Positions 1-14,776 of a DNA stretch of 64,000 nt are shown in pieces. This DNA comes from Chromobotia macracanthus. Taxonomy: Eukaryota; Chordata; Actinopteri; Cypriniformes; Botiidae. Where the stretch lies: the NCBI GenBank assembly GCA_036877525.1, contig JAZGTH010000040.1, forward strand, positions 496,001-560,000. Direction: 5' to 3'. The translations under genes and the position numbers were made by a program. The stretch's first letter is position 1, and each line of letters begins with the position of its first letter. The notes under the pieces are model-generated. The model did no database searches. It saw nothing but the letters and a program-made list of their open reading frames with translations, and was not told where the DNA came from.

Positions 1-67
1 GTGTCCCTCATAAGCTTTAGACACTCCACAAAACATCTTCACATATGACTGTTCATGTCATTTACAG

Positions 68-3000
68 AGGAAAGAGGCTGTGAACCTAAATGTTAAGCTG
101 CTGGACCTGAGCAATCAGTTTCTCATGGGGTGCCACATGCCGAACAGAATAGAGAAGCGAGCTCTTCCTGAACACATTCACCAGCACTTCACCAAAGAGG
201 GCAAATACCTTCAGATTGGAGGCCTGCATGCTGATGTACCTGATGACCTGGTACAGTAGATCATTTTAATCAAATACAGTGTAAAAGTTGACTGTTTCAG
301 CAGTTAACAAGGTATAATGTCAAAGATTTCTCCTTTATTAAAACATGGAGGACATTAATTAAAGAAATTGATTAATTCATAGTTTAATTCTAACAGACAC
401 TGTGTCATATTGTATTGGCTGTTAAATGTTAAAGACCCCATGAAATACACCAGTTGAGAAAAGAAAACCGTGTTCGTCAGGTGATGTCATGAGGTTAATG
501 GACTTCTGGTTTGCGCACATTTATTTCAGATCAGGGAGGTTGCCTATAAAATTTTCCTCTACCCGAATGCCAATGTGATGCAAGTACTTGAGGAGCTTCT
601 GGCTTCCAGACACAAACTGGCCAGATTGGTTGGTTATGAATCATATGCACACAGAGCATTAAAGGGAACCATGGCCAAAAGCCCAGGTAAAAGGCTTTCT
701 TTTCAAATAGTCTCTTTTTATATAAGATGTATTTATGGTTTATTTTTAATAATCCTGCTGATGAGTGAGTTTGTGACAAGCTTTGCGTCTCCACAGAGGC
801 AGTCATGAACTTCCTACAGCTGCTTACAGACAAGCTCTCAGACAGGTTAACTCTTTTCTTATTATTTGTCATAAAATGTTATAATAGAAACGTATGTGTT
901 GTAATAGAAACATACGCTGTGCCTATTTTGTGTTTTATCAAAGATGGATCCTTGTTTCAGGGTTATCCTTCTAATTGTAGTGGATGTCATTTTGTCTTTC
1001 GCCATTAGATGTCACTGTTACTTACAGTTTATTTTGATGCTTTATTTGTGGCACCAGACTTTGGGTGGTTGGATTGTTAATTATTTAAGAATCATGCACA
1101 ATGGCCATTTCTGTTTGCTTTAGGACAGAAAAGGATTTTAAAATGATGAGGGACATGAAGGCAAAACTTAACCCCATTAATCCAGTAAGCAAGTCAAGTA
1201 ACTCAACATTAACTTTCGAAATGTACCAATCTAAAAGCTTAATAATAATAGCAAGTGTTTTTAAATGAGATTTAATTAAATAATATTACTTTGTAGGAAT
1301 TTATGCCATGGGACCATCCATACTTCAGTGGTGTGATTCGTGCTGAAAGGTAAAAGCTGTGAAAAAATTAAATTGTCAGATTTTTAAATGTGAAGTGTGC
1401 AATAACTCACCCTTGTGTTGTTCCAAATCTTACTTTCTTATGTAGAACACAAAGGAAATATACAGATTGTTTAGGTTGCTCTTTTCCATACTATTAAAGT
1501 AAATGGTAAATGCGCTGTGGAGATCTATAAAGACATTCAGTCACCATTCACTATGATTGTATGGAGGAAGGATGTAATGAAAGTGAAAAGCGACTGAGAC
1601 TGTAAATCCCTAAGGGCCTCTCTTTTATTTTCCACAGAAGATGGATGTTCATATAGGTTTGGAACAACACAAGGATGAGTCATTGCTCATTTCTCATTTA
1701 CAATCCTCTCTCTTCACTGAGAGAGAATAATCATACTGTACATAAACCACAGACTGACAGAAATCCTACAGAGACGGTTCAGCCTTTAATAACGTGGTAT
1801 GTTTATGTTTTGTCTCTGAAGATTCAACATTGAGCCAAGTCTGTACAGCCCGTATTTCTCGCTGGGAGCCTGTATGGAAGGTCTGAACAGTGTTTTCACC
1901 CAGCTGTATGGTGTGTCACTGCTGGCTGAGCAGCCTGGTGTGGGAGAGGTGTGGAGTGAAGATGTACGCAAACTGGTGAGATCAAGGTTCTATGCTGGGA
2001 CCGCTTACTTGATTATTAGATCTTAATTACCCATTATCCTTTGGACTTAAGTCTCAGGATAATTGAGGAAGTCCTTTTGAATGTCACATGCCATTTTGTC
2101 TCTCAGGCTGTGGTGCACGAAACAGAGGGGTTGCAGGGATACATCTACTGTGACTTTTTCTACAGACCAGACAAACCTCACCAGGTAGTTCTGTCCATCC
2201 AAAATTAGGTTATAGAATTAATATAAGAATATATTAGTAGTGCATTCCAAACAATTCCTAGCAGAAAATCACAGTTTTGGTCGTTTTGGATTGCCTGTTT
2301 AGGAGGTCTGTAATTTCTCTGCTAATAACATCATCAAACAGAATTGTGAAAAAAGATTGAAACAGATTTCACAAACACTCCCCTATCCTCTACTGGTCAG
2401 GCAACTGATACACCCACCCCGAACTTGAACCATTGGTTAAGGCGATGTGGTAGTGTTTTAAAATTTTGATAATGCTTTTTTCTTTATAATGTTTTGAAAT
2501 GTCTGTACACTTTTCAGGGAAATATGATTTACTATGGCTTACTAAGCACTTGTCTCTTCTTATTGAGCTTGAACAGATGTAAGCATTTATCATCAGAATA
2601 TACAGGTTAAAACCAAGGGACATAATAATTTGTAGTGTATTCCTGAAATTTTACAAATATGGTTTTACTTACATGAGCCAGTTCAGTGACTAGAGAGTAA
2701 CGTCAGTTATAAAAATTTACCATGATAATCATAGTTTCTGCCAAAATATCAGTTATCTATGGTGTTCACTAAGGCATACTACTATTAAAATGTATTAAAT
2801 TATATTTCTGTGTAACTGTCCCATGCCTTTCATACAATCATGAACAATGTCTCAAATCATGGTCTGCATGCATTAAACTCCTTCTAAGCGTAAGGACAAT
2901 TTTTGTATTCTCCTTCAGGACTGTCATTTTACCATCCGCGGTGGTCGGCGGTTGGACGATGGGCAGTATCAGCTGCCAGTGGTGGTCCTGATGCTAAATC

Positions 3001-6000
3001 TTCCTCACCCCACACGCTCTGCCCCCACACTGCTCAGCCCCGGCATGATGGAGAACCTCTTCCACGAGATGGGCCACGCCATGCACTCCATGCTGGGACG
3101 CACGCGGTATCAACACGTGACTGGTATGGCTGTTACCGAAAGACAGCTAATTCCATCCATGTTTCATTTGAGCTCCTCAGCTTTTAAATCAGGGGTCTCA
3201 AAATAATTGTAAAATGAAATCATATTACTTTTAGGTCACTGTGTAAGATTTTGTAGACCATAATGTTTATGAAGTCTTTTGGGATTTGCTTCCTTATTTC
3301 CCATTGTAGGAACAAGATGTGCGACTGATTTTGCAGAGGTACCTTCTATTTTAATGGAATACTTTGCCACAGATTATCGTGTGATCAACCAGTTTGCTCG
3401 TCATTACCAGACAAGTCAGGTAATGCAGTGTTTGTCTGATGGCTTTGTCATTGCTATGGTTTGGTATTTAATATGCGTTTGTGTGTTTTTTTTTTTTGTT
3501 TGTTTGTTTGGGGTTTTTTTTTTTCGTTTGTCATAGCCTTTGCCACAGAGCATGGTGGCACGTTTGTGTGAGTCCAAGAAGGTCTGTGGAGCGGCCGACA
3601 CTCAACTTCAGGTACCAGATCTTCTTAATTGTCAAGCAGGAAGATTACCAGCATAAACAACTCACATAACTAAGTATAGATGTAATGAGTTCAGTATTTA
3701 GGTCAGTATTGTGCAGTGTTTTAAATACTGTAGGGATGCACAGAAATAGAAAATAGGAATAGAAAAACTGTTTACTGTGAAACTCCAGTTTAGAATTCTT
3801 CACTTCATAATAAAATCAGCAATTATAAACTACAGTAGAAAATACTTTACAATATAATATTCATACAGAATTATTAGTACAAAAATTAGTATTAGTATTT
3901 TCAAAACTTGGAAAAAGAGTTAACAATATAATTAACAATATTGTAATTAGCAATATAGTGTTAGTCAAGTTAGACACTTATGGATAATTAAAATAATTAT
4001 AATTAATCAATTTATTTCTGCATCTCCTAATAATTTAAACCCTAATCACAATCATAGAGCATGTTAATTCCTCTTGCCCAGGTTTTCTATGCCGTCCTGG
4101 ACCAAGTTTATCATGGAAAACCACAAAATCAATCAACGACAGATATCTTGATAGACATGCAGAAGAAATATTATGGTCTGCCATACATCACCAACACAGT
4201 AAGTGTTAATGAATTATAATAAACGTAATACCTGTATTGACTATAAAACCAGGTTTAGGAAAACCTTTATAAACACTATATGGGGTCTTACTGATCATTT
4301 TTTAACATGATTTGTTAGTTATGAACTGTTACCCACTATTCATTCTGATGCAGAAAGCACATCTCTGTATGCGTAGGTGGTCTGTTGACCAGAAATGAAG
4401 TGATCCATTGCAGACTTTCGAGTTAATGAATGTTTAGGAAATGCTCTTTGGCTAATCCTTAATAACTTCTTATAAGTCCTTCTAAAGTACAAAAACACAT
4501 TACGAAACCAAGGTAGTTCAGTTTGGGCCCTTTAAGTGTCCTGTGGTTTTATACTGTATGCTTTTCGCAGACATTACACAGTTATAGAATTAAAGTGCCC
4601 CTCCCATCCCTGTTTGGGGACCTTTTCCAAAATAACAAAGCAAAGATATACTTTGAAGAATTGCTCCTTGGGGGAAATATTTGAAACTCTTTCTTCATAC
4701 TTTGGTTTTTTAAGAGAGTGGAAAAAGTTTGAAAGGTTTCTCCTAGTTATTCAGCTGCTGTTTGGGAGCTAGAGCGATTTAAAACGCATATTTTATTTCC
4801 GAATGGCCTTCATAAACCATTCATCCTGGCCTGTAATTATGTGGAGCCACTGGGAATCTGGCCTCCCTGACTCGAAATATTCCCCCTCTCTTTAATTGCT
4901 TCAGTTGTAATGTCTTTACCACCCTCTAAATCACCCCCTACCTGGCCAACTCTCTGCTTTTTATCCATTATAACTCTCTCATGGGAACTCAGCTAATAGT
5001 GTGTGTGTTTGTCTTTCACTTCTTTTGAATGCATGTTTTAGTGACTATTAAAGAACAACTGAAACTTTTCCTCAGTCCTTATATGATTGGAAAACTTTTA
5101 TTCCACATGCAACTCTATTAATTTACTCTCTGTTGAATTATGATGACTGTTTTGACTTGCAGATTTTTTTATAAATACAGATTTAAAAACTAGATTTTTA
5201 CATTGTTAAAGAGAATGTGTGGTGCTTGCCCAACGTGATGTCAGTGTTTAAGTTAGCCTGACACTTTACAATAAGGTTCTATGAATCAGCTAATGTATCA
5301 GCTAACGTGAACTAACAGTAATATAATATTATAACATTTATTAATCTTTGTTAATGTTAGCTAATGTCAGTACAATTGTTCATTTTTCATGTTAGTTCAT
5401 TGTGCATTAACTAGATAATGTTAACAGATAACTGTTGATTTAAAAAATGTGTCAGTATTAATAAATATTGAAATGAACATTAAGATTAGCAGTAGGAATA
5501 TTAAATGCTGTACAAGTATTGTTCATTGTTAATTTATGTTAACGATGTAGCTGTTTGTAACAATGTTTTCCATGTTTATATGATGGTATGAACTAGTAGT
5601 TAATGTAGCTAATCGACATGTTGACTAGTGTCTTAATGTATCACATCCCCCAGGTCACTAAAATATTCTGTCTCTATATATGGCTCAGGTCCTTGTTTTA
5701 ATGTATGTCCTTGTGAATATTTTCCACCAATAGATTGTGGTCAATAATGGCGTTAGTAACTCAAAGGAAGGGCCATATTTACAATCTTTTAGCTTTTGTT
5801 GACGTTGATTAGGTTTACCGAGACATTTATTAGTGCTCTGGATGATACTTTCAACTGTTAAGAACATGGACCAGATGTTGCGGATATTCAGGAACGTCCA
5901 CTCACAGCGTCATATTCCTCTGGTTGTTGAGATGCATGATGGGAAGAATGTCAGACCCTTGGCTTTGCTCTTATTCAGGCATTGGGATATATTTACTGAC

Positions 6001-9000
6001 CTTAAAACAACATAAGAAAACAAGCACCAATACTAATATTGTTCTTACATATTGTTACCCTTAACCATATAACCCTTAATATAAAATTTTGGCAACTTGT
6101 TTGGCGCACAACTTGCACATTGCTTTTTGAAACAATATTTACCTGTCGAAGGGTAAATTAAAAGCCATAGCATCCGCATAACAAATAACCACCCAGAACT
6201 CTCTGAATGTTAACCTTATTCATATTCATGCTATTTAAAAATACTATGGACTTAGCATGGTACTTTTAGTTACTGTGAGGCTTTCATGAAAACATTTGTA
6301 AACAAAGTTCTTATAAGTGTACAGTTTGAAGTATCATGTGGCCTGCAGTTAAATATTTCCGAAACATAAGTCATTAAGCAGATTTTACTGGAGTGTTGTT
6401 AGTCAAGTAGCTGCTGTGCTTGGCGTACAGATGTGACGTCTCTCAGCAGAAGGGCTTATTGAAGTTATTAGGGTCCGTAAGGGATATGTCACGCTGTTTT
6501 TCTGAGCCTTTAGTCTGTATCAGAGTTTTGCAGCTATAATGCATCCCCCATACTGCTGTTTACACAGCCTGGGCTCTTTTCAACAGCCCTGTAGAGGCCA
6601 ACACTTAACACAGATATATTCTGCTTCAGGCCAGACTGCCCTTAGTAATCAGTATGGTCATTAATATTCTATATGCATAATATTCTATAACTCCAATCCT
6701 ATCACAATGTACCTTCTACAAAAGTACATGGTTGTATTATTTTATATACAAGCAATAGCATCAGCAATATTACTGTTTATATGTGGTTGTAAAATTGACA
6801 AATAGCCACAAAAAACTGTAATTAACGTTTTTAAAAAAAAAAAAATGCAAATAATTATGCCTATAGAGAGTCCCTGTAATCCCATATGCCATGTGTGTGT
6901 TTGTGTAATGTCTGTAAAGGCCAAAATTGGATGTACTATCGTCATCAGAAGAACCATAGCTCAACATATCAGGACCACATGAGATGAAGCTTCCAAGTAA
7001 TCATAGATTTTAACGGTTGTCACTTCCAATGAAGTGGTTCAGTCATATCTGTTGTCAAAGCCATGAAAGCATCTTTTTTTTAGCACACTATTCATGTTAA
7101 ATAGCTTTATATTTACCTTTAACCAGTCTTATGGTCTTACCAACCTCTTTGTTGACTTTGTGTAAAGCAGCTATGCTGCTTTAGCATTGGATATGGCATT
7201 GAGTTCTGATTTAAACTGATAATATCTTATGCCAACAGGCTTTGTTGCCCATATTTACAGCCGTTTCAAGCACAATGTGCTCGGATCATTTCCTACAGGG
7301 ATGACAGCGGATGCCTAAGCACGTCTCCATTCCTCAGCGACACGTTTGAACCGTTTGGCTCTTTAAACAGAAATCAAGCCTGTGTTTATAAGCCAAAATA
7401 TTTCCTCAACTCACATCCACCAAAAACATCACCTCTGTTTTTAATTTAGCTCAGAGCAAAGCCACCTTGGGAAAAGGGCTTTGTGATGCTCGCTTGTTTT
7501 ATAAACTAGGAAATGGATTATATAAATGATAAACAATTTAAACAAACCCCCTAACTTAGAGTATTAAATGTAACTATGTCCTGCACTATTTATGCTACAG
7601 ATGTAAATAATAGCTAAAAATGTGAGGTCTGTTAAGGAGTGGTGTGCTATTTCTTCTCCAAATGTTCAGAACTGTTTTTACCTAGCATATGATAAAACCA
7701 GTGACTTGCTTTGAAGTAGAAACCCAGGCCATATCAAGGGATCAGAACATCATTGAGACTTAGACTAGGTGGGCTTTTTTCATTTAGGCAAGTCATTTAG
7801 GCAAGAAAGTAGAACACTTTAACCACATAGCAACTCCCTGGGAACTAAACTACAACAAGTATGCATCATGGCGGATGTTTGCACGGGCATTCAACACTCG
7901 CTCAGGTTTCCTCTAAAAGTTTAAAAATCTCTTGAATGTTATGAATATGGTCTTGAAGGCTGTGTGGCAGTACTTTATCTTGACGCTTTCATTTAATTGG
8001 ATTAGTTTCTGTGGCAGTGTGTGATTACTTCACCTCCATCTGTCTCTGCAGGCCTGGCAGCTGAGGTTCAGTCATCTCATTGGCTATGGGGCAAAATACT
8101 ACTCGTACCTGATGTCACGTGCGGTGGCCTCCATGGTGTGGAAGCAGTGTTTCTTCAAAGACCCCTTAAACAGGTTTGTGAGGGACAAACGTGTATTGCG
8201 CTACACGCTTCGTAATGAATTTCAGTTTCTGAATTCTGAATTATAGATGTAAGCATTTTACAGGGCTATTTTTGTGCCTTACCCTAAAGACCCCCAGTAA
8301 ATCATTTGACAAGCACAGTTTTCTTTCCTCTGGTGACATTTCTAAGTGCCACAGGAAGTTTGAGCAGGACACATTGAAGAGCTTGTTGTTTTTAATACAT
8401 AGCAGGTTTTGGGTGTGTAATATTTATGAACGATGAATTAAACTAGTGAGGTTTTGGCTGGAGAGAAAATTGTAAATAGTTGGTTTTGCAAATAGGTGGT
8501 TTCAAAGCTAGAAAATAAGGACTAAAGCCACAAAATTTAAATGTAGATTTTATAGGGTGTTTAAAAACACTTCCATATCTAAACTACACCTCTGTGGTTT
8601 TGTTCTTCAGTACTTCCTTATGTTTAGGCAGTTTTGGACACGTCACACCATTTGAGAATGTTTATAGGCATGGATTGTTTAAACAATGCTGGTAGTGTAA
8701 TGTGAAGCTATGTCTGCTTATGCTGTTGCAGGGAAACTGGAGAACGTTACCGCAGAGAGATGCTGGCTCACGGGGGAGGGAAGGAGCCCATGCTGATGGT
8801 GGAAGGTAAGCATTGTTTGCGTTAAATTAAGTGTCAAAGTTCACCAAAGGAAACAGATCAAAATAATGTGTATTTCAAAATGGACTGTATTTTCTTTTTC
8901 AGTACACATTTCTGGTCTTTTTGCAGTGCATGCTATTTTAAAGAACAAAAGTGTCTGTCTTTATAATTTTCATCACAGTGTAATAGGTCGCTGTGTCTGT

Positions 9001-12000
9001 GAAACAAATTTTTCTAACAGCTGATGTCATCTAGCCTGAGTAGGAAGGGAATAAATCATGTTAACCAATAGCCAAGTAGTTTTTCTATTAATGACAATAA
9101 TAGCAAATAATATATTTGGAAAAAAAGGGTTACTATTGGGTTACGTCGACAGATTCTTATTTGGCTTCTATGCATCGATCAAAAAGCCTTCTCACAAGTG
9201 GGTGCCAGAAGTGTTTTTTCATAATGCATTGCAAATCTCTGCTCTAGTATGTCCACATTTCACAATCTAATCAGTTCCCCTGATGAATAACATCAGGCCC
9301 CGCCCTCACTTCTTTTCCTTGCCTATTCCATTCTGTATTGGTGCGTCCACTTTATTTTCTGATTTGTTAGTGCTTCATTCTTTCTGATCAGAACTTTCTG
9401 ATTCAGAGGGGTTGCTAAGAGTGCCCCACCCCCTGTTTCTGTGCCAGGCTTCAGGGATAGGCACATTGGAACAGGAGTCACCCTAGAGAGCCCATACGGC
9501 TGTTTTTATATGCTTGACCCACTCAGTCAAACCTGGCCATCTCCCAGGCCTCTGATGCTGAAAAGCTTGATTAGATAGCGTAAAGGAGAGAGGGATGTAT
9601 CGAGCCCATGTCTGCGCTGACTGAAGCCTGGTATTTTCCAGTCACGAGTGGCACAGTGAGGTCTTTCATGGTCCTTGGCTTTCCCAGGAACTTTTACTTT
9701 AGCGCCAAAGGACAGAGTGAAAGAACAATAGTGCACTCAAGCACCTGGACTGGGATATGTGTTAGCACTTTGGCGCATGTATGGGGTTTGGTGACATTTA
9801 TGTTTTAGATACAGGTGCTTGGGGGGGGTTTAGGGTCACAGTCATTCTGAAGAGGTGGAAAGTTTATTTAATTGGGTTTTAACTGAAAATAGCTTTTAAA
9901 GTCCATGTGTTCTGACAATTTAAAGTGAAGGAAAAATAGAGGACGTGGCTTCATTTTCTACTTGTAATTGACTGGCTGTAGAATAATAAGTGTTTTAAAG
10001 ATCCCAGCAGACTAACTGTTGGAGGGGAGGGGTTAACAGCTCTGCCCAAATTGTCAGACTGACATCATCAGAGAAGGTCTGCCATTCCAGATGGGACATT
10101 TTCACATTTCACAGTACATTTTTAGATTTTAATTAAAGATTCCTAGAGCACGAATTAAAATAAATAAGAATAGTGCATTTTCATTTCATGGTGACTTTCT
10201 ATCATAAAGGACAGTGCATTTCTGTGTTTGTCAGCATTACATAATGACACTATGCTGTGTTGAATGTCATGAATGAGCATGTTAGTTACGGCATCTGTAA
10301 GCAAAGAATAGCTGGTATATAGGTAAATCTTACAGGTATGTCTAGGACACATTTTATCCCAAAATCTAAAGGACAAAAAATGCAATTATTTATAAGGATG
10401 TCAAATTATAGCTTTAAAATATGCAATCATCTAAATATGACATTTATCTAAGTAAAGTTATTTGATTGTTGACATCTAGCTGTCATTGACATTTATCAAG
10501 TGAAACATCACCCGATATGAAATACTGTCCTTTGTGGATTTCCAGAGGACAACAGGCTAGCAGCAAAAAACTGTATAAATCTATGTCATGTCATTCACAA
10601 AAATAATAGCCAAACCTTACTGTAATATATTTGGCCATTTTACTTAAGAGTATTTTAGTTTTTTATTCTCGTTACTGTAATATACTATTTTACATAGGGA
10701 GAGGTACTGTAACTGTAACCTAAATCGTACTAACAGTAATCTTTTCACCTCTGGTAAAGCTTTTAAGGGCCTGTTTGAGGCCTCCTGGTTTAATTACAGA
10801 GTCAATGATTAAGTAATTTCAGCCTTCAGGTAGATCATAAGGTTATTGCTTACAACTCGTAACATGTTTCAAATAGTTACAAATGCAGGCAGGAGTCAAA
10901 GCTGTGGAGTAACTAGAAAATCTTTTCTGCTGTCGGCAAGGTGGCTGTAATTATCTTCTTAATCTTTAAATGTTGCCCAACCCCTAGAATGCAGTGTAAG
11001 CAAAAAACATGACCCCGGCAAGAAACCAAGATCCAAACATAGAAAGATTAATTTAAATTGCAAGATCAAACCTTAATAGTATATGCTATAAGATTTAATG
11101 TTAATTCTTCATTTGACCTCTTGATTACCCTTCATGCTCTTTCGCATGAAGCCCAAACCGGAGTAACCTGAGTCATGTTTCACCTTGTCTGGCTTTGCCT
11201 ACACAACCGCACAGCTTCAAGGTGTGGTGTGTATGGCAGGAGCCAAGGAACTGTTTAAACTGGGATTAATCGAGGAGAGATGAGCCTGGCTTACTTTGAT
11301 GTAGCCTGTTTTTATCCTCCTCCAATCAAAGTCACGGCTGTTATGACCAGTCAGAGAGAGGGCTCTCATCCTCCTGTGTTCTGTGGATAAATAGTGGAAG
11401 AAGGCTTGCCAGCCGTTTGAAAAGGCATTTAGACTGTTTGTTCTGTGGTTGAGCTCCATTTTAAAGCACACACATCTGGGTTATCAAGGACAGCCTGTGT
11501 TAATACATAGTTTGATTTTATACTATCCCTGTCAATTTTTTTGATTCTGGCTATTGTTTGATGTGAGTCTCATTTAAGACATTAATAGAGGGCTGTTCAT
11601 TATACAATGACCTTATGGATGTAAAACAAGTTAACATTCAGAAAGTAAGTATTATATACAATATCATGCCAATATAAACATCATACAATTTTATGGTGTT
11701 CAATAAGACACACAAAATAAATGAACTTGAAAGAAAAATGAACTTGTAGTTTGCACAGTGTTTTTTCAAAGTGACATTGAACACTGAACATTACATTATA
11801 AACATAAGTAAATATTGTAAATAATGTGTATAGACTGATTTTTGAAGTTACTTTTGATAAAACTAACACTTGTTTTAATCAGACCAGTGCTGTTAATCTC
11901 AAACTGAAAGATTGGCCTGGCCGATATATCGGTGTGTCACTACCTGTCTGCTGTATTTTAACACACTGTTTGGCAGAACATATCACAGTGCAAAAATAGA

Positions 12001-13125
12001 TGGTTAATAGCTTGTGAATCTCAGGCCCTAAATTTAAACAACCCTCAGGGAACCTGATTCATTTTTGAATCATTTCCAACGCTTGTTCAACCCTGATGTT
12101 GCAAAAACTTTGATGCAATGATTTCAATATCCCTAATTCAAATTGGTTAGAGCCAGAGATCAAAGGACAGGTAACCAAAATTATTCAGGCTTGAACTTCA
12201 TAAATGTGAAGAAATAGATTTATCTGATATGGTTTAGAATTTATATGCTTTGTGCTTATTATGTATGTACTTGCACCTGTGTTAGTCAGACCCTTTAAAT
12301 TTAAAATCTTACTGGATATGTCTTCATTTGGATATTTATGGTTTGAAAGAAAAACATACAGGAGCCTAGATCGTTTGCTAGTCTAAATCTCCTTTAGAGT
12401 GATTTCAGGAAATTGCCGTCATTATGGAAAGTGGCTCTGAAGCTGGAGACATTTATTTTGCAGATTCATCTCGGCTTAGTGTGATCCACTCTGAGATTAG
12501 AGTGTGAACTTTGATATCACATTTTAAATGAATGCGTTTGTAAAAGTGAATAATGAATGAATAAATGTAAAAGTTTTAAACCACACAAAAGCGATCATTC
12601 ATTTCTCACTTGGATCACAAAATACCCTCATGCCTTTGAACAATAACAGACTTGCTGCATGTTACGCTCATGGCTAAATCGGGTAGATCATAGAATATAA
12701 CATTGTGGCCATTAGGGCATATAGGCAAGTAATACTGGTTCACTTTGAATTTGGCAAAATGATTTTTGCCTTTAACTAAGCATATTTACTTCCATTGTTT
12801 ACACACATATTGATAAGTAATGGATAATTAATATTGCTGGTGTCATTGTTGCACAATAAACCTCAAAATGGTGATATTGAAACATTCTGATTTTTGAAAT
12901 ATTTTATTAGCTTGCTTGTAGATACTGTGGACAGCTCTTTTGGAAACATACAGATTTCCCAGATTACAATGCAATTATACATTGTTGCTACGGTCACTAT
13001 TTAGAAATAATTAAATGATCGGCCAATCAGATTTATGTATTCAGAATCAAGGTCATGTTTGTTTTATGCATGCATTTATAAAGGTGGGTCAGAGTTTGTT
13101 GTTGGATTAGTTTTAAGGTTGTTGC

Positions 13126-13162
<37 letters not shown>

Positions 13163-14075
13163 TGACCCATGCCGGAAATTGGGGGAAGGGAGGAGGGACT
13201 ATTTACATTGGCAGCTCTACAAGGGGAAATGAGCAGACTTCAAAGCATCAGTGTGTAGGAATTGTAAAACGAGCGCGCAGAGTTTAGCAACACACACCAA
13301 TAATCCACTGAGTTATTGAGATATGTTTCAATGTGTGGAATATATTATCATTTCAAAATGTGACTCAAGGAAGATCAAATCTATTCTGATTGAGATACTG
13401 CTTCTCTACCGAAGTAAATGCCATAACTGGTCTATACATTTTTGCATATTTTTATAACATTTTTAGTTAAAGACATATCATAAAATAAAAATTATTGGTG
13501 TTTTAGTTTTGAGTCTGCAAAGTGCTAGTATACTTGTACATGTTGATAGAATTAACTTTTGGAAAATATATGCATTTAAGTCTTCCTCTACTGGAAAAAA
13601 GAAATATACTGACAAGTCATCTTGCACTACACAGATTTTGGTCCAGTAAAACAGTCTTTGCGACTGACTTGCAAGTAGAAAGTCATGCCATAGACACATT
13701 ACGCATCCATTACCAGTAAAGTTGACTTATTCACACTGATAAATGGTGAGTTCTGAATCTGTTAATTGTGTGCAGGACATTGACAAAGTCCTTACCCAAA
13801 TCTATTCCCCTCTCTCCTCCCACTGTCCTGTCAAATAAAGGCTAAAATGTAATTTAAACAAAAGTAACAAATTAAGGGGGAAGATCATACCCTTAAGCAT
13901 CTTAAAATCACTTTCAGCAACCTAAGAGTGAGAGTTATAATAGCTGGAATTTACCCCTCTCGTTTCATGTTTAGGCATGTTGCAGAAAAGACCCTCTATT
14001 GAGGACTTTGTCAACGCTCTCGTCTCTGACCTGGAGCCTGACTTTGAAACCTTCATCATGGACTCTGAAGGCTGA
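68..14075 (+). CDS. mipep: mipep, mitochondrial intermediate peptidase (3' part, 14 exons; 5' end outside window)
   Basis: This is a zinc metallopeptidase of the M3 family. It acts in the mitochondrial matrix and removes an octapeptide from imported proteins already cut by the main processing peptidase. Exons read from GT-AG sites with consistent phases: 68-250, 530-686, 797-845, 1124-1184, 1297-1349, 1822-1975, 2107-2184, 2919-3123, 3310-3419, 3537-3611, 4082-4198, 8052-8173, 8732-8805 and 13975-14075. Together they give 512 codons plus stop. The human protein is about 713 residues, so roughly the first 200 residues lie upstream. The zinc site HEMGH is at 3063-3077. The third ligand glutamate follows about 25 residues later in FAEVPS, in the exon starting at 3310. 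The sequence around it (SMLGRTRYQHVTG) matches MIPEP closely. The protein ends FETFIMDSEG. No stop or frameshift was seen. The targeting peptide is not in the window. The call is very secure; exon borders are hand-read. Confidence 0.96.
1405..1680. repeat. MITE-like inverted-repeat element in mipep intron
   Basis: The arm at 1405-1427 (ACTCACCCTTGTGTTGTTCC...) and the arm at 1658-1680 are inverted copies of 23 bases with one mismatch. They enclose about 230 bases. The arm resembles the 'tactcaccctcatgttgttcc' core of a common cyprinid non-autonomous DNA element. It lies wholly in the intron between the exons ending at 1349 and starting at 1822. Confidence 0.7.
4199..8051 (+). other. long mipep intron
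   Basis: This 3.9 kb intron separates the exon ending YITNT from the exon starting AWQLRF. Apart from a dispersed repeat at about 5250-5570 it holds AT-rich sequence without recognisable exons. A short fragment at about 7815-7870 resembles the 'agcaacaccctgg' repeat seen elsewhere in the window. Confidence 0.8.
5255..5570. repeat. dispersed cyprinid DNA element (CACTTTACAATAAGG type)
   Basis: The sequence begins near 'acactttacaataaggttc' and runs through repeated 'gttaatgttagctaatg / gttcattgtgcattaac' words. These are characteristic of a very abundant fish non-autonomous element built from TTAAC/GTTAAT motifs. A short related end fragment ('aacacttaacaataaggtt') occurs at about 14372-14410 in the mipep 3' flank. 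Family named from memory of its sequence; copy boundaries are approximate. Confidence 0.6.
8806..13974 (+). other. last mipep intron (5.2 kb)
   Basis: This intron separates the exon ending PMLMVE from the terminal exon. It is AT-rich, with a (TG)n microsatellite at 13127-13156. The stretches at about 9410-9740 and 11150-11480 are more complex and GC-richer, without coding potential; they could be regulatory but nothing in the sequence proves it. Confidence 0.8.
13127..13156. repeat. (TG)n microsatellite
   Basis: Uninterrupted alternating TG of about 30 bases in the last mipep intron. Confidence 0.95.
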
Positions 14076-14520
14076 ACTGCTGAAGGATGTGTTGTGGAAA
14101 TCCCACATCTTAGATTTCTGATGTTGGGCAGTATTTAACTTTTTCAAATCACTGCTTACAGCAAGGCAGGTAGAATTTAACCCTTTCCAAAGTACTTGTG
14201 TTAAGAAAGTTTAATGTCAGGGATGTCATACACCTTATTATGAACAGGTCCAGGTTATGTTCTACATTAAAAGAATGAAACAAGTTTTTTTTGTTTAAAG
14301 ATTGAAGCCTATTATTCGTACTAAAACGTTTCAACATTGTGATGTCATCTGATGACACAAAAGTATTACTGGTAACACTTAACAATAAGGTTTCATTTGT
14401 TAACATTAGTTATGTTAGATGTCTCGAAAGTGCTTAGTTGTCACATAAGTAATGGTGTAAAGCACAGATCTTGTCATAATATTATGTCTTTAGAGATGAA
14501 ATATGGTATTGTTTTTGTAA

Positions 14521-14678
14521 AATAAAGTAGGCTGGTGGATTAATGTTGTTATTAATATTAACTATATTATTTGTTCTCAAAAAGGAAGAATTTATTCTCA
14601 GGCCTGCAACTGTATCTAAAATACAGCATGTTTGTAAATTACAAAGTGTGTACAATTTTCAAAAAATTATGAAATAAA
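14521..14678 (+). terminator. mipep: mipep polyadenylation signals
   Basis: Two AATAAA hexamers lie at 14521-14526 and 14673-14678, about 450 and 600 bases after the mipep stop at 14073-14075. The second is followed by a T/TG-rich stretch (tatattgttgcacggc...) typical of a cleavage region. This would give a 3' UTR of about 0.6 kb. Confidence 0.7.
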
Positions 14679-14770
14679 ATGCTTTTATATATTGTTGCAC
14701 GGCATTACTGTGTTGTTACATAGCACCAGCCTTTTTAATTTAAATAATACTCCAGCAAAGTTTGTAATAT

Positions 14771-14776
14771 TTTATT
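14771..14776 (-). terminator. tnfrsf19: putative tnfrsf19 polyadenylation signal
   Basis: TTTATT on the + strand reads AATAAA on the minus strand, 2.0 kb past the tnfrsf19 stop codon and less than 100 bases from the mipep signal. If used, the two genes end almost back to back. Assignment is inferred from position only. Confidence 0.45.
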